DNA of 64,000 nt. It comes from Malurus cyaneus samueli. Lineage: Eukaryota > Chordata > Aves > Passeriformes > Maluridae. The notes under the pieces are model-generated. The model made no database searches, was not told where the DNA came from, and saw nothing but the letters and a program-made list of their open reading frames with translations. Below, one piece after another: positions 52,344 to 64,000 of the stretch. Made by a program: the position numbers and the translations under genes. Within the stretch, counting starts at the first letter, position 1; every line of letters starts with the position of its first letter. The stretch spans positions 8,847,477-8,911,476 of the forward strand of contig CM019238.1 of the NCBI GenBank assembly GCA_009741485.1, written 5' to 3'.

Positions 52344-54016
52344 TTAAATTTAATAATGCAAGAATGAAGGCATCTTTTATGGAAATAAAGATACAAACAT
52401 TTGTCAGCTACGGTGAAGTACGATTTTCATGTCAGCAGCAATGGAACTTGAGGGTCCTGCTTTTGAGTAAATTGAGATGGAGTCACTAAGGACAATTAGG
52501 CGACTTAAATTGTTCATATACTCTGTTGTGTTTTTTCTTTGTGAAAAGCTCTGGTGTGGGCTTTCCTGGAACAGTGGGATAGTATTTGTGTAAGTTTTTT
52601 TTTATGGAAATTAAATATAGTACCTTGAGCAATCACGCTGCAGAGACTCCTTGCTCATTATTTTGAATAATGTAATGGTATACAAAGTTATAGCTAAAAG
52701 TAAAGCCATGTTGTGATTTTATGGCCACCAATGAGCAAGCAGCCTTTTAGCTTTCTGTAAAATAGTGTTTCCATTTACAAAACCAGAAACAGACTGAATC
52801 TAAATTTTGAAAGAGAACAATGATTACAGGTTTATACAAAGGGTCTAGGCTGTGAGAAGGGGTCAGAGACATGAGAACAATTCTACCTTTTCCTTTCCAA
52901 AAAAACCCAGATATGTATGTGTAATGTTACTGCCCAGAAATTCTCTATTTTCTGGATAGTTATTTCTAGGAAAGCTGGTTTGGAAGACTAAATAGCATTT
53001 ATGTAGCAAATGTGGTACATCTCTTACCAAGTAAACGTTGTTTAATTTGTCACAGCAGCTGTACAGCTTGATTAGACCATAGGCATGTGAGGGTAGGTAC
53101 TTGGAAGTGGACTCAAATGCTGGTAATAAAGGTCAGTTAGAATATGCATAAATATTCATGGAAGGAAATCCATGGCAAAGAGAACTAAGGGGTAACTACT
53201 GCAGTTACTCATTCCTTTCTTTAAGTCATGCTTCTAACCACAGAACATAGGCAATAAAATTACAATATTGGGATTTTTATCCTTCTTGTTTCATGGTTTC
53301 AAAGTACTCTGCAAATATTGCCTATTTTATATGACTTATTAAATATTATGGTAACTGCTGTTCTCCTCACATTTCACCAAAGAAAACTAAAATTTGTTAA
53401 AGAAAAGAAAGAGTGAACCACAAGCTTATTCCTTCCTTGCATCAGAAATTTCTGTGTGCATTGGTTGAGTTTTACTCAGCCATTGTTTGAGTTGTGCTGC
53501 AGCAAAGTTCTGTGCCACAGAATAGCACTTTTGAAAATTACTGAATTAAAAGTAGAGTTGCCACCATGTATTAGAGTACCAGAGTACTGATTCATGCAAG
53601 ACTAATTTGTGCTTTATCTCTTTTATTTTCATTAACTAGCCAATGAAACCAGCAGACAGTTGTATTTTGGAGAGCAGATCCATTATAGAAGCTGTTCTTG
53701 ATTGATTTTGGCACTGTCCTATATTTATATAATTACTGTCCCAGATTTCTGCCAGAGACTTGAAAGTTTAGTCACCTGGTTAACAGGCTTAGCTTGCTAC
53801 AGCAGCAGCAAAGTGAGTCAGCATCACATCACTTGTTCAGTACTGAAGCAAACAGCAAAGGATGCAGATTTATTTTATATCCTTCCACATCCAGGGTCGA
53901 GTGCTCAGTTTTCAAATGCTATGTAAGTAAAGCATCAGTGAATAAAGGGAATTTTACATGAATGATTCAAAAAGCAAGTCCGGCTCAAAGAGGTATTTTA
54001 ACAAAGCGGTTCTATT

Positions 54017-54036
54017 CCCAGAGACAAATCTCTGGG
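54017..54036. repeat. Perfect 8-bp hairpin abutting the G run
   Basis: CCCAGAGA and TCTCTGGG are perfect complements around a CAAA loop. The last three G of the right arm are the first three of the G16 run. Confidence 0.88.
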
Positions 54037-54049
54037 GGGGGGGGGGGGG
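54034..54049 (+). repeat. G16 homopolymer run
   Basis: Sixteen consecutive G on the sense strand of the TENM1 intron. Runs of G this long are much rarer than A/T runs. It is prone to slippage and can form a G-quadruplex. The exact length may be unreliable in the assembly. Confidence 0.9.
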
Positions 54050-54314
54050 TTCAAATTTATTTCAATTATACATGTAAATTAGAATTACAAAATAAAGTAG
54101 ATAATTAGTTTTCATAGCCATTTCTCTTTTTCTTCACCTGTGACCATCCTTGTTCCCATAATTCTTGTACACAAAAAGGTGAAACAAAGGCTATTAATTT
54201 ATAGGTCAGTCCTATCTATAATTATCTGTCATGTCTTATAGTCAGATACAATTTTCCTGGGTTGGTTTTCAAGATGAGGGTATATCTTTGTGATCAAGTA
54301 GGTGTCTTGGTTTT

Positions 54315-54327
54315 TATATATATATAT
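54315..54327. repeat. TA microsatellite
   Basis: Short alternating TA run, preceded by TGTCTTGGTTTTTATA and followed 40 bases on by the similar TGTCTTGTTTTTATA, an imperfect local duplication. Confidence 0.8.
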
Positions 54328-57319
54328 GTACCCCAGAATAGCTGTCTTGTTTTTATACTATGTAGTTTGTTGAGAACCATATGGGAGATTCATAAAAAAT
54401 ATATTCTGATTATTATGTGAGTTGAGAAGTTTCCTCTTCTTTTCCTTCCCATTTTGAGTACAGAACAGAATGGACAGAAAACCAGGAGAGAGCAAATTTC
54501 TGTTTCTTATTATTGTCACAGGAAATATTAAGTGACTCAAAATGGGCAGGAACCAGTGTCTCCTTGTCAGTGTTTGCCAGAGTAGATGGGCAACTGAATC
54601 AGTTCCAAATCCCTTTTGGCTACCCTCTCTGTGTATTTCCTGGCTATGCCAAAAATCAGAATCCTCCTTATGTTTCATCTACTATGCCTCTTAAAAATTT
54701 CCTTTGCACGTCTGTTGACATATAAAGGAATTACTTCAGTTAAATATCAGTATGGATATACAATTACATACATTCTATTTAGCTATAAAATATAGTTCAA
54801 AAGTAATTGAGCAACTTAAATGATTGAACTGAAGTTTTCTTAGTTTTTCCATCACATATCTTTGCAACAATTTGTAATGTTTAGGTAACTATTTCTTGAA
54901 TGTGAAACAAATACAAGTACAAATGTGTGTAAACCAATACTTGGTTTATCCTGGAGAAACAATTTTTTTGGCCAAGGTATTGCATGATTGGTGTTTAACT
55001 CAGATGATGGCTCCCTTTCAAGCTGGCTTTTGTTCATCAGTTTTTCTTCTTACAAACCCAAGATTTTTAACAGAAATGGAAGGAAAGCATGTTATAGGAA
55101 CAAATGAAGGTCTGGGCCTGCAAGTGATTGGCACAGAGTTAATGCATAGAAAGTTACAGCAGTGGTACCAAGCCCTTGAAAAAGCTGGGGGACATTTCTA
55201 CAGTACCAGCGTATAAAAATATTTCCTCAGAATTTAATTACAGAATTCTGTGTGGGGTTAATCTGGTTTCTGTAATGGTATTATGTTACTGCGACACGAA
55301 TTCAGTTGGGATGTTGCTTCAAGCTTTTAAAAGCCTTAAATTGCTGTTCCAGATTAGAAGCCAAAAGAACATAATGAAATATCCTGATGGAGAGACGTGT
55401 AAAGAAATGAGCTCTTCCCTAACCTTCTAGCTGAGAATTGATCATTTATATGATCTGTGCTCTTGGAATAACCTGCTGTTCCTCCTGAGGCTAAACAAGA
55501 GCACTTGGATGAGCCCTGGGCAGCTGCTGCTCTGCAGAATGGGAGCAGTTCTGCCATCAGCAGGGCTAACAGCTCTCATTTCATGCCTTGTGCTGCCTGA
55601 ACTTGCCAACACGTCCCTTTCTTTCTCTTTACTGGGTGTGTCAGGGTGGCAGCTGGAGCTGTGGCTCCTGCTCAGTTGGTGTTGGTTCCCCTTCATCCCA
55701 GGGTGGGCTCTGCTGGGCACATGTGGGTGGAGGGCTCAGTGTGCCAGAGGAGCCTCATTGGGGTTGTGCTGCTTTTGCTGCTGGTGTGGAGGGCTTTGCT
55801 TCTGGTGGGATATTTTTTCTTCCATTTAACTGCTCCTGAAAGGATTCTAAGTTCAAGTTTTACACTTGTAGAGATGAACAGATGGATAGACAACCAAACA
55901 GACGTTGTGGTTACCTCAAAGAGGAAATTGTTTCCAACTGCCTCTTCTATCTGAAGTTATTACTGAGCTTTAATATTTATTTATGTATTGGAATTATCAG
56001 TGTAATAATATTAAGTGGCTTTTATTTCACAAAAAAATGCCTTACAGATTATGTCCTATATTTCTCTTTTTAAGAGAATATTATCATCCTCTGTATGAAT
56101 GTTTTTGATGTTTTTGTGAACATTTATATTTTCTCCACTTGGAAAGAGTGGTGTTATCAATCATCCTTATAAATGCTCTGATTTTTCTTGTGTTCCCAGT
56201 TTACACAAAAAAAACCCCTTGGCTTTTCTCTTAGATCAAATATTAAAGCACACATCAGGCTGCAGTCACATCTAAACTTTTGAACTGCAGGTTTTATTAT
56301 TTTGCTCTTTAGAAAGAGAGCCTGATTTTGTAGAATTGATAGCAACAGTTTAGCATGTCCTGACGTCCTTTGGGAACTGTGGTGTGCTCAGAGAGATGAG
56401 GAGTCGTCTGAGTTTATGAGAACACAGTCACAGTCTGGCTTTGGAAATTTGTCTTTGTGCCACCAGTGTTTTTCAATTTCTGTAGAAATGTCTTTGAGTG
56501 CTCAATATACTCTCCCAAAAACGGAAGCTATAAACAATGTTTTTTCAACATTTTCTCAACATTATTTCAGTGGTAGCTCAGTTTCAGTGTACCATTGCTT
56601 AGAATCTCAGTTTATTACAAATTAGAGCAATGTAAATTCTCCTCAGTGTGAGTGGAGTCATCTGTCCAAAAGAGAGGGAGCTGGAAGCAGATTCTGTGCA
56701 CTCTCCTGCTGATAAAAAAGCCCCTCTGCAAAGCAGCATTTTATCATCAAGCCCCTGTCATAAATTCCTGTGCAAGGAATTTATTATTAATGAAATTATT
56801 CCTGATTATTGACTGCAAGTTGTTAGAGCCTTAATAACAATTTTCTGTTCAGCATTTCCTTCCCTTTACCTGTGATACCTTTGAGCTATGCACCATAAAG
56901 GACAATCAATACTGCCAATATCAGATCTTTTTACTGTAATTTCAAAAAAAATTAAATGAGAAATTATCAAATAAGTATGTATTAGTCATTATCTCTTGAA
57001 TATGTAAAGCATGTAAGGAACAATTGACTTTTTATATTTATAGTATTTGTGTGTGTGTTTATATGCATACATATTTCTCATATGTATATGCGTATATCTA
57101 ATAGCACGTGTCTTATTTTATATGGTGATTCTGCTTCTATTTCCTTGAATATCGATGGGACTTTTTCCATGGCATTTTTCCTACCCAGAGTCTAAGTGAG
57201 TGTGTATCTTGTTAACTGCTGACTGAGAAGTAAAACTTCACATACTTGCAAAAGCTTTCATCTGTGACAACAAAGCGTTGAATCCAAAATAACCAGCTCT
57301 GCTCTCATGGCCTGGTAGG

Positions 57320-57331
57320 AAAAAAAAAAAA
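57320..57331. repeat. A12 run
   Basis: Twelve consecutive A after CTGGTAGG. Confidence 0.88.
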
Positions 57332-59189
57332 CAGGTGTATATAGACCTGTAAACAGTTACATTACTTCATTTGAATTTATTATTTTACTGTGTATGAGTT
57401 TGTAATTTTTGAACTGAAATAGTTATAGTACCATTGCAATGTTGAGAGCAATGCCATCTTTACAATGTATATACCTACAGTGGAAGTCAGTGGGAAGGAA
57501 AACTAGAATTTGTTTCTGTTGCAATGCCAGGATGCTGCACTCAGTCAGGGTCAGATGTCCAGTTTTGTCTGAGTGCAGTTCACTTTGGTAATAATCATGA
57601 AACTGAAGTAACTTATACTCAGATTTCATTCTTGTGGTTTAGTCATAAGAGATGAACAGATGAATAAACAGGCCCTTGCAGCAATGTGAACTAACCTGTA
57701 TTCTCCTTTGCTTTCCTTTTGATGTAACTGAAGGGCTTTGTAAAAGACAAAACTGCTCAGTAGCACCTTTTTATTTTCTATAATCTGGCATTTTGAAAAC
57801 CGTAACCTTTCTTTTAAAATCTTATAATGGAAATGCATAATATCCTACTCATTACAGCATTTTAGCAATTACCATTTCAGGAACATGTATTTACAATATT
57901 CTTAACGTCAAATGTCACAGTATAACAGTGTTTCATACTCGAGTGTTTGATCCTGCGTACACCCTGCTGTGTATCCATCAAAGAAATTCTCCCAGCATGG
58001 ATTGATTGATCCATATACACATTGAAAAACTTGTCTTGTGCTTCGCTGAAAATGTAAAGGCACATTTGCCATCAGGAAGATTCTGGACCATGCCACTCTC
58101 TCAGCTCACACCTCATGAGTTGAGTCAGAGGAACACAGAGATGCTCTAAACTCCTTTAGGTGCTCACTGTGGCAGTGCAGAATGTTAGAGGTGCACCTGG
58201 CAGAAAAGAGAATCAACTGTCTTGCTCACTTAGATAAAAAGGAAAGAAGGACCAAAGTAGGCTGGTGTTTCCAAAAGAGTGTGTGGTTGGTATGGTCAGC
58301 CCTGAACTTGCCTTTTTTTGCCACAATTTCTGAGCACATAGCACAGTAAGTTATTGTCTAACATTAAATAACTTTCCAACATTCTCTTGGAGAGCACTTT
58401 CCAGTCCTGAAAAGCCATCCTTCCTCCTATTAAAAAAACCACTCTATATTTCTGCACCAGAGCCTGTTCTGCAAGGCACATTTTTGTACCTTATTTTTCG
58501 AGCTAATGGAAGTCTTTGCTGTTTTTTCTTGAAGGCAATCAGTCCTGAAAAGTATGCTGAAATAGGTCTGCAAATGAATTCTTTCTTAGTATGTTTGAGA
58601 ATAATCACAGTAGGCAAAAGCATTTGAAGAAAAACTGCTCTCAAAATAGCTCAATTAAGAACAGTAAGGAAATTGTGCTCACCTATATAGTAACTACAGT
58701 CCTTCAGAATGGATTATTCTGGTAGATCAGGTGACTAAGTAGGCACCTTTTTTTATTTCCTATATTCTGTGGTAAAATATAAATGTTCACAGTGGCACTG
58801 GTTTTAGCATTTTTGGGGTATTCCTGGTGAATAAACCCAGTTGGGTGTGGATGGAGGGGATACCCCTGGCAACAGTTGCTGTGTCTCTGGTGCACCTGTG
58901 TAAAGGCACACAGGGGCTGCTCATCTCAGAGGATCCCAGCACTCCACTGAGAAACAGACCACCTCAGTATTACTGAAATATGGGGAAAATAGTTTAGAAT
59001 TCATTTATGTGGTGTTGTTTCACTAAAACATCGCTGGACATCTTGTGGTGTGGTTGAAAAACTTCCATAGGGTATTCAACTACACATTTTCCTGTCTGAT
59101 ATTTCCTATGGCTACATGCAATATTTACTATACAGTGCTTATACAGTTCCTTTTGCTTTTTACATCACAGAGTGGTTTTTACAACATGG

Positions 59190-59210
59190 TTCTTTGTCTT
59201 CTCTTTGTAG
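59190..59210 (+). promoter_or_regulatory. TENM1: Splice acceptor of exon B
   Basis: A strong pyrimidine tract (TTCTTTGTCTTCTCTTTG) leads to TAG immediately before G at 59211, which completes the Arg codon begun in exon A. Confidence 0.9.
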
Positions 59211-59449
59211 GCATTTCCTGTTTAAACACGGATCTGGGTCTTCAGCTATCTTCAGCGCAGCCAGTCAGAACTATCCCCTAACATCCAATACTGTTTACTC
59301 TCCACCTCCTAGGCCTCTTCCTAGAAGTACCTTTTCCAGACCTGCCTTCACTTTTAACAAACCTTACAGGTGTTGCAACTGGAAGTGCACAGCTCTGAGT
59401 GCCACTGCTATCACAGTGACCCTGGCACTGTTGCTCGCCTATGTCATCG
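59211..59449 (+). CDS. TENM1: Teneurin-1 internal exon B (juxtamembrane and transmembrane helix)
   Basis: The frame continues exon A exactly: AG from 47009-47010 plus G at 59211 makes Arg, then [19 protein letters not shown] and so on. The exon is 239 bases. In order it holds a second proline-rich stretch [11 protein letters not shown] (59296-59328, an SH3-ligand-like motif), a Cys-rich juxtamembrane patch YRCCNWKC (about 59365-59388), and a hydrophobic segment [21 protein letters not shown] (spaced over about 59386-59448), which is the single membrane helix of this type II protein. The acceptor is CTTCTCTTTGTAG and the donor is GTAAGC, both strong. It ends one base into a codon; G plus the next exon would give Ala as in the family. 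The next exon (start of the extracellular domain) is not in the window. Exon A plus B add to 480 bases, a whole number of codons, although neither alone is. Confidence 0.93.
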
Positions 59450-59455
59450 GTAAGC
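59450..59455 (+). promoter_or_regulatory. TENM1: Splice donor of exon B
   Basis: GTAAGC follows ...GTCATCG, a near-consensus donor. It leaves phase 1, consistent with an Ala codon completed by the next exon. Confidence 0.9.
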
Positions 59456-61140
59456 CCTGCTTCCTTTCCTCTGCTAAAATATTCTTTTACCTTCCCTGCT
59501 CTCTTGCCTTGCTTGCTATGCACTAACACAAATCATGTTTTGCTGATAATGTTTGCCACTGGTGCTTTGTAAATCCTGGTGAACAAAACACTGCCTTGGC
59601 TAAAGGTTGAACATGGAATTCTCATTAACTTTCTACTCCGTTAACATTGATGCTGCCTAACAGGGAAACAAATACTATTCAAGATTACATGTTTATACTA
59701 GCAGAGGACTCCTACTGATTTTAATTGCTCTGATATTTTCTTAAATTAAACATTTGATTTTCATATTACGCCTTACAACATTGTTGCTCTGAAAGAATTA
59801 TTTGGAATGACTGGTAATGTTTAATTGTGTTTTGCCTTACTACCCTTAGTTCAGTCTCATCAGCATTTAAATCTTTCACAGTGTTCCTCCTAATTGTTAC
59901 ATCATTGGCTAGAAAGACAAGTAGCTTTAAAATCAGTGTTTTTCAGCATGTTATCTAAAATAGATTTTGTTATCCCTTCATTGAATTTATGTTTGAAAAA
60001 TAGGTTACATAGTACCAGCTTTGTAATTTTGTTAGCAAAATAGATCGGACAGGTTTATCAGAGTAGCTAGAAAGGGCTTCCCCAGGCTTGGTTTTGTTTG
60101 TCTTTGGAGGACAGGTATATTGGAGGTGGGATTGAAGTCAGTGTGGTCACAGTCACACACAGGAAAGCAATTCTGTGTGATTTCCTACATGAAATTTAGC
60201 CTGAACATTAATTATTGCATAAGGTTTTAAATCTGAATTGGAAATATTGAAGAACTGTGTGTAGAATTTCAGAATGTGACTATGGCTTGTGTAAACATAG
60301 GGAGATCTGGTTAGTTTTTGCTGTCTCACACACATTCTTAGACTTGTTTTAGATGGCAGTTCACAGGTGGCAGGAGACAGAGTATCCCCGATACCCTGTA
60401 GCTTGCCCAGAATAACTCTGGATTTGCCTGAAAGGGTGTGGGTTGTACTTGGTAAAACCTGACAGAGATACAGGTACAGACACCTCCAAACTCATAAATG
60501 GTCACTGATTTTATATACCCTCTGAGTAAATATATTTATAGTGAAAATTATTACAACTTCAATAATTTATGGCTTCCCACTGAGGTTTTTTTTTTGGTCC
60601 CATAGTGACAAAGTTGTGGTTATTGTCAGCAAGAGGCTCCTCGGGAGGGTTTTTTTTCCTCACATCCTCACCTAATGCATATGGGAAAGCAGATTTGAGC
60701 ATTTGTGGTGCATGGTGATTTGAAAGCACCTGAGGATCTCGTAAGCTCCATTAATTGCAGATTTACATAACAGCTGCTGAGCATATGCCCTCGCTTAGGA
60801 CTGGCTGTATCATTTTTGCAGCCTCATCTGTTTGCTGCACACATTATCCCACCCACACCATTTAGATTTGATCTGGATGAAGCACTGCCTCTTTCATCCC
60901 TGTTTGGATTTCAGTCTGCCACTGAAATTTCTGTAACTTTCTGGTGATGTGCTGCTCTATGTAATCTGCCTGAGAAGGCTGGAAGCATTCCTTGTCACCA
61001 TGAATTAAAAAGCTCTGTGTGACTCTGCTGTGGATGTGTCTGTTTGTCATATCTTGGTAACATAAGGGTGTAGCATGTTTGCTTTAGTTAGGCAGAAGCA
61101 GGTAGAATGGAGATGTCTTTGCATTTTATAAAAAAACCTA

Positions 61141-61190
61141 TTTATTATTATTATTGTTGTTATTGTTAATAATAATTATTATTATTTATA
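61141..61190. repeat. ATT/AAT microsatellite
   Basis: TTATTATTATTATTG, then GTTATTG, then AATAATAATTATTATTATT; an interrupted trinucleotide array whose halves are partly complementary. Confidence 0.88.
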
Positions 61191-63563
61191 TTTCCTGTGG
61201 AAAAGATACAGTTTTTTGAACCAGGAGTTTTAATTTAGAAAACTTTTCAGGATGCCATTATTTGTTCTTGTTTTCCCCAGAAATTTTTCAGTTGCACAAG
61301 CTTTCCTGCAGATTCAGGTAGTATTAGTTAGCTTATTCTGAGTTAATATTCCTGCTACCTGTCTCTGGTTGATTAAATATTTAAATCATTTATGGTCTCT
61401 TCTTATGACTCAGGTGCCTTAGTTCTTTCCCTTCTGCTAGGTTTGAATCATAGCATATAAACTGTTTCCAAAGTTCACTGGCTCTGTAGGCTTGCATTTT
61501 CTGCATATCTTTTCATATGAACAATTCAAACCTACATGTTTTAAATGAGTAGTTGAATATAGAGATTCAGACTGTACGTAACACTCTGAAGTTAAAATTC
61601 ACTCCCCCAAGTGTTTTCTCTCTGCTCACCGTGATTCAGATCCCTCACTCGAGGCAGGTTTTCTTCAAGTCAGAGGAAGTTGTGTCTGAGCAATCACTGC
61701 AGACATGGGCCCAAATTGTAAAACAAAACTCGTTTTAATTTCTGGACCAAACTTAACCTGTGATCAGCTCAGAGTTGTTACTGGAAGAATAAGGGAGATT
61801 TTGTAAAGGCAAAATGATTTTCACCATTGTTTTTTTTGACATAGTCTGCATTAACTTACCATGAACTGCAATTTCAAGCCACATGAATGTTGATCAAAAT
61901 TTTACATCAAGCTTTTTCTTCTCCTAATCTAAGAACCTAAATGTTCTTTTTTAAGTATTTTTCACCATTAAATGTTTGAACTGCACATTACTTTTAAAAA
62001 GAGGCCCAAATCTCAGCCTTAAGTCAGAATATCTCCAAAGTCTTAGAGACACAAAGCTTATTCCAGATCAAAAATTTGCAAGTGGCTCTTGTATTTGTAA
62101 TGAACTGAGACCTGTGCCAGAGTGCTCTATGATTTCTTTTCAATCAAAAGGTAAACTGGCAAAATGTTTTTGTTCTTTTATTTTCAGCCTTTCCCTCTTA
62201 TCGGTGAGACTCAATAGCGAAGGTTTTACATAAGAACATGTAATTCTTCTGTATTTTCTCTCCTTTGAACTACTACTCAGTTAAAAAAATACTATTTCTC
62301 CATGAATCCTCTTTTGGCCTATAATCATTGTGTTTACTATTTGGCCTTTCTGAAATAAATTTGACTGTTATATGGACAGTAAGGAAATTACAGAACGCTG
62401 TTGATTATTGTGTAACAGCAGATTTAATGAAAATCTTTAGTTTATCAAGTAAAACACATATTTTCACTTCAATAGGAGTAATTTCTGTGAATAGGTTCTA
62501 AAGTCACAGTAGTTACTCCAAAAAAAAACCTTGTTTTATAAAGTGCATGTTTGGTCTCCAAACTGCTGGAGATGTAATTGTAAATGTGCTGAATTATTTT
62601 CTATGGAAAAACGTCTTACATACTTTTATTTTTCATTTTCTGTTTTCCTATGTGTTGAGAAATGTACACTATACAGAGTTGTTGAATGTGCCCACAAAGT
62701 GGGCAGTGAGGAAGGTGAGCAGTTGGGACACACCCCAGGGATGTGATTTGGGTACCTCTCACCGAGCATGGGGGCTGCAGCAGCTTCAGCAGCACTTTCT
62801 GAGAGTCTTGCCGAAATTCTTAGGAGTTAATTAGGCAAATACAAGAGATAGAATAAGAAATACAGTATTTCTTCTGGTTTTGGTTTTTTTTTTAACACCC
62901 CATTATTTCCTTTAAGCCCAATACAATGGGTGATATGGCTGCTCATTTAGTGGTTATTTTTAGCCTGTTAGTGAGTAGGATTTTTCTTCCATGATACTTT
63001 ACCATTTTATCAGCAGCTGATTTGGACTTGCAAATCATCGGTCCTATTGATCAAAGGTGCTGAACTCCTACTGTTCCTATTGATTTCAGCAGGTGATGCA
63101 AATGTTCAGTGCCTCTGAAAATTGCATCTCATGTTCTTGGATTTAACCATCCCTGACTACGAAATGACTATTTTATATACAAATGAATTCTCAAGTATGA
63201 ATATGAAGTCGTCCCTATCCTTCATGATATTATCACTATTTATGAGTGTGAGAGGGGTGTTGGGTCTTAAATTATATTCACATGGAGGGTAAGGAAATTA
63301 AAGCCTCTCTGCTGCCTGACACGGTGACCTGCCATTTCTCACTCTCTGTTCAGGGCACAGGAGTGATGGTTTCAACATTAGGAAATGCCAGGCCAAATTT
63401 TAAGGACATGTGTATCTCAGTGCATAGATTTATAACACTGGTTGCATTGCTTTACATGATGTACAACAGCAGCAAAAATAGGAATTATGCAGAGAGGGCT
63501 CAAGGGGAAAATATGCTGATGTACACATATAGAATATAATGGTATAGTAAACTGTGATAAGTG

Positions 63564-63609
63564 TTTCAGGGTTATGCAAACATTGTGATGCAGATGCATA
63601 ACCCTGAAA
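63564..63609. repeat. Perfect 15-bp inverted repeat, 16-base loop
   Basis: The left arm TTTCAGGGTTATGCA (63564-63578) is the exact reverse complement of the right arm TGCATAACCCTGAAA (63595-63609). Pairing stops at both ends of the arms. The stem is shorter than a typical pre-miRNA. It could be the core of a small palindromic transposon remnant. Confidence 0.92.
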
Positions 63610-64000
63610 TGGCATTGAACTACTTAATGGCAGAACTATCCCTGAGACAGATGCAGCAGGGTCTCACAGCTGGAATTGTGGGGTCTGCTCTCTTGGATCC
63701 TGGGTCTTGCAGAGGAACTTGATACTGTCACAAATCTCTTTAGTTCTCAGAGCAGAAATCCTGACAACATTTACTGTTGGACATCCAAGAATAGGTTTTG
63801 TTTGCTCCTAAGCCTAAAATACAACACAGTAATGAAAAATGAAACCATCCTCCCTATGGGAGGATTGCAGGAGAGGGGGTTGTATTTTTCTTTTCACGTG
63901 TAAGAATATGCTAAGTGTAAAGAGAAGACTTCTTGAGAAAGAGGAGAATTTGGCTATAACAAATATATGGAAGAAATCCTTATTTCATTAAATGCCTTAG

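Larger units (their letters stand above)
47017..59189 (+). other. TENM1: Complete TENM1 intron between exons A and B
   Basis: With its splice sites the intron spans 12,200 bases (47011-59210). It is AT-rich and holds no recognisable exon or CR1 copy. It contains the G16 run with adjoining hairpin near 54.04 kb, a TA microsatellite near 54.32 kb, and short direct repeats near 51.79 and 52.3 kb. A G+C-richer patch at 55.5-55.83 kb has a Leu/Trp/Cys-rich open + frame of 106 codons, which I regard as chance. Confidence 0.9.
59456..64000 (+). other. TENM1: Start of downstream TENM1 intron
   Basis: Follows the exon B donor. The next teneurin exon (beginning of the extracellular domain) is not found before the window ends. 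Contents are an ATT microsatellite at 61.14-61.19 kb and a perfect stem-loop at 63.56-63.61 kb; otherwise AT-rich non-coding sequence. Confidence 0.85.

Noticed and set aside
55509..55829. 106-codon Leu/Trp/Cys-rich + frame resembling a membrane protein
   Set aside because: Hydrophobicity arises from a G/T-rich patch; several frames are open at once and there is no recognisable family or splice context.
3971..57331. Poly-A or poly-T runs as tails of retroposed genes
   Set aside because: At none of the listed runs could I see an intronless gene copy or target-site duplication; bird CR1 elements end in an octamer-like tail, not poly-A.
46770..59449. Assignment to TENM2, TENM3 or TENM4
   Set aside because: The HACTC, SLQRRSMTTRSQPSP and [15 protein letters not shown] segments fit teneurin-1; the paralogues as I know them carry different sequence in these positions.
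63564..63609. MicroRNA precursor
   Set aside because: The paired stem is only 15 bp and does not extend outward, shorter than a usual precursor.
1..64000. CRISPR array, operon, prophage or integrated virus
   Set aside because: No regularly spaced repeats, no tandem long ORFs with ribosome sites, and no recognisable viral gene set; the sequence behaves as vertebrate intron.

Overview
This window looks like bird nuclear DNA. It is AT-rich, intron-dominated, and carries four decayed CR1 LINE fragments. Two of them include the CR1 3' end whose ...TTCCAACCCAAACCATTCT... tail is typical of avian CR1. I see no bacterial, phage or mobile-operon architecture, and nearly all open reading frames are short chance frames.

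The only gene I can support is a piece of a teneurin on the + strand, most likely teneurin-1 (TENM1). Two coding exons are visible. Exon A (46770-47010) encodes a proline-rich part of the cytoplasmic domain. Exon B (59211-59449) encodes the rest of the cytoplasmic juxtamembrane region and nearly all of the single transmembrane helix. Both have canonical AG/GT borders, and the split Arg codon AG|G joins them exactly. Exon A starts one base into an Asp codon and exon B ends one base into the codon after Ile, so the gene continues on both sides. The rest of the window is three introns: the last ~46.8 kb of an upstream intron, a complete 12.2-kb intron, and the first ~4.5 kb of a downstream intron.

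The upstream intron (1-46769) holds CR1 pieces near 6.9 kb (minus), 13.3-13.9 kb (plus, reverse-transcriptase region with its catalytic motif lost), 42.45-42.63 kb (plus, 3' end) and 46.39-46.67 kb (minus, 3' end, only ~100 bases from the exon A acceptor). It also has homopolymer runs, short perfect inverted repeats, an unidentified decaying ORF-like segment at 16.32-16.59 kb, a small CpG cluster near 34.1 kb, and three CpG-retaining stretches (30.0, 37.9 and 40.1 kb) that could be conserved non-coding elements. The middle intron has a 16-base G run fused to a perfect 8-bp hairpin. The downstream intron has an ATT microsatellite and a perfect 15-bp stem-loop.

No self-contained new biological system is evident. 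The most useful follow-ups are the ORF-like segment at 16.3 kb, the candidate regulatory elements, the two inverted repeats sharing a TTTCAGG(G)TTA core, and the CR1 beside the exon A acceptor.
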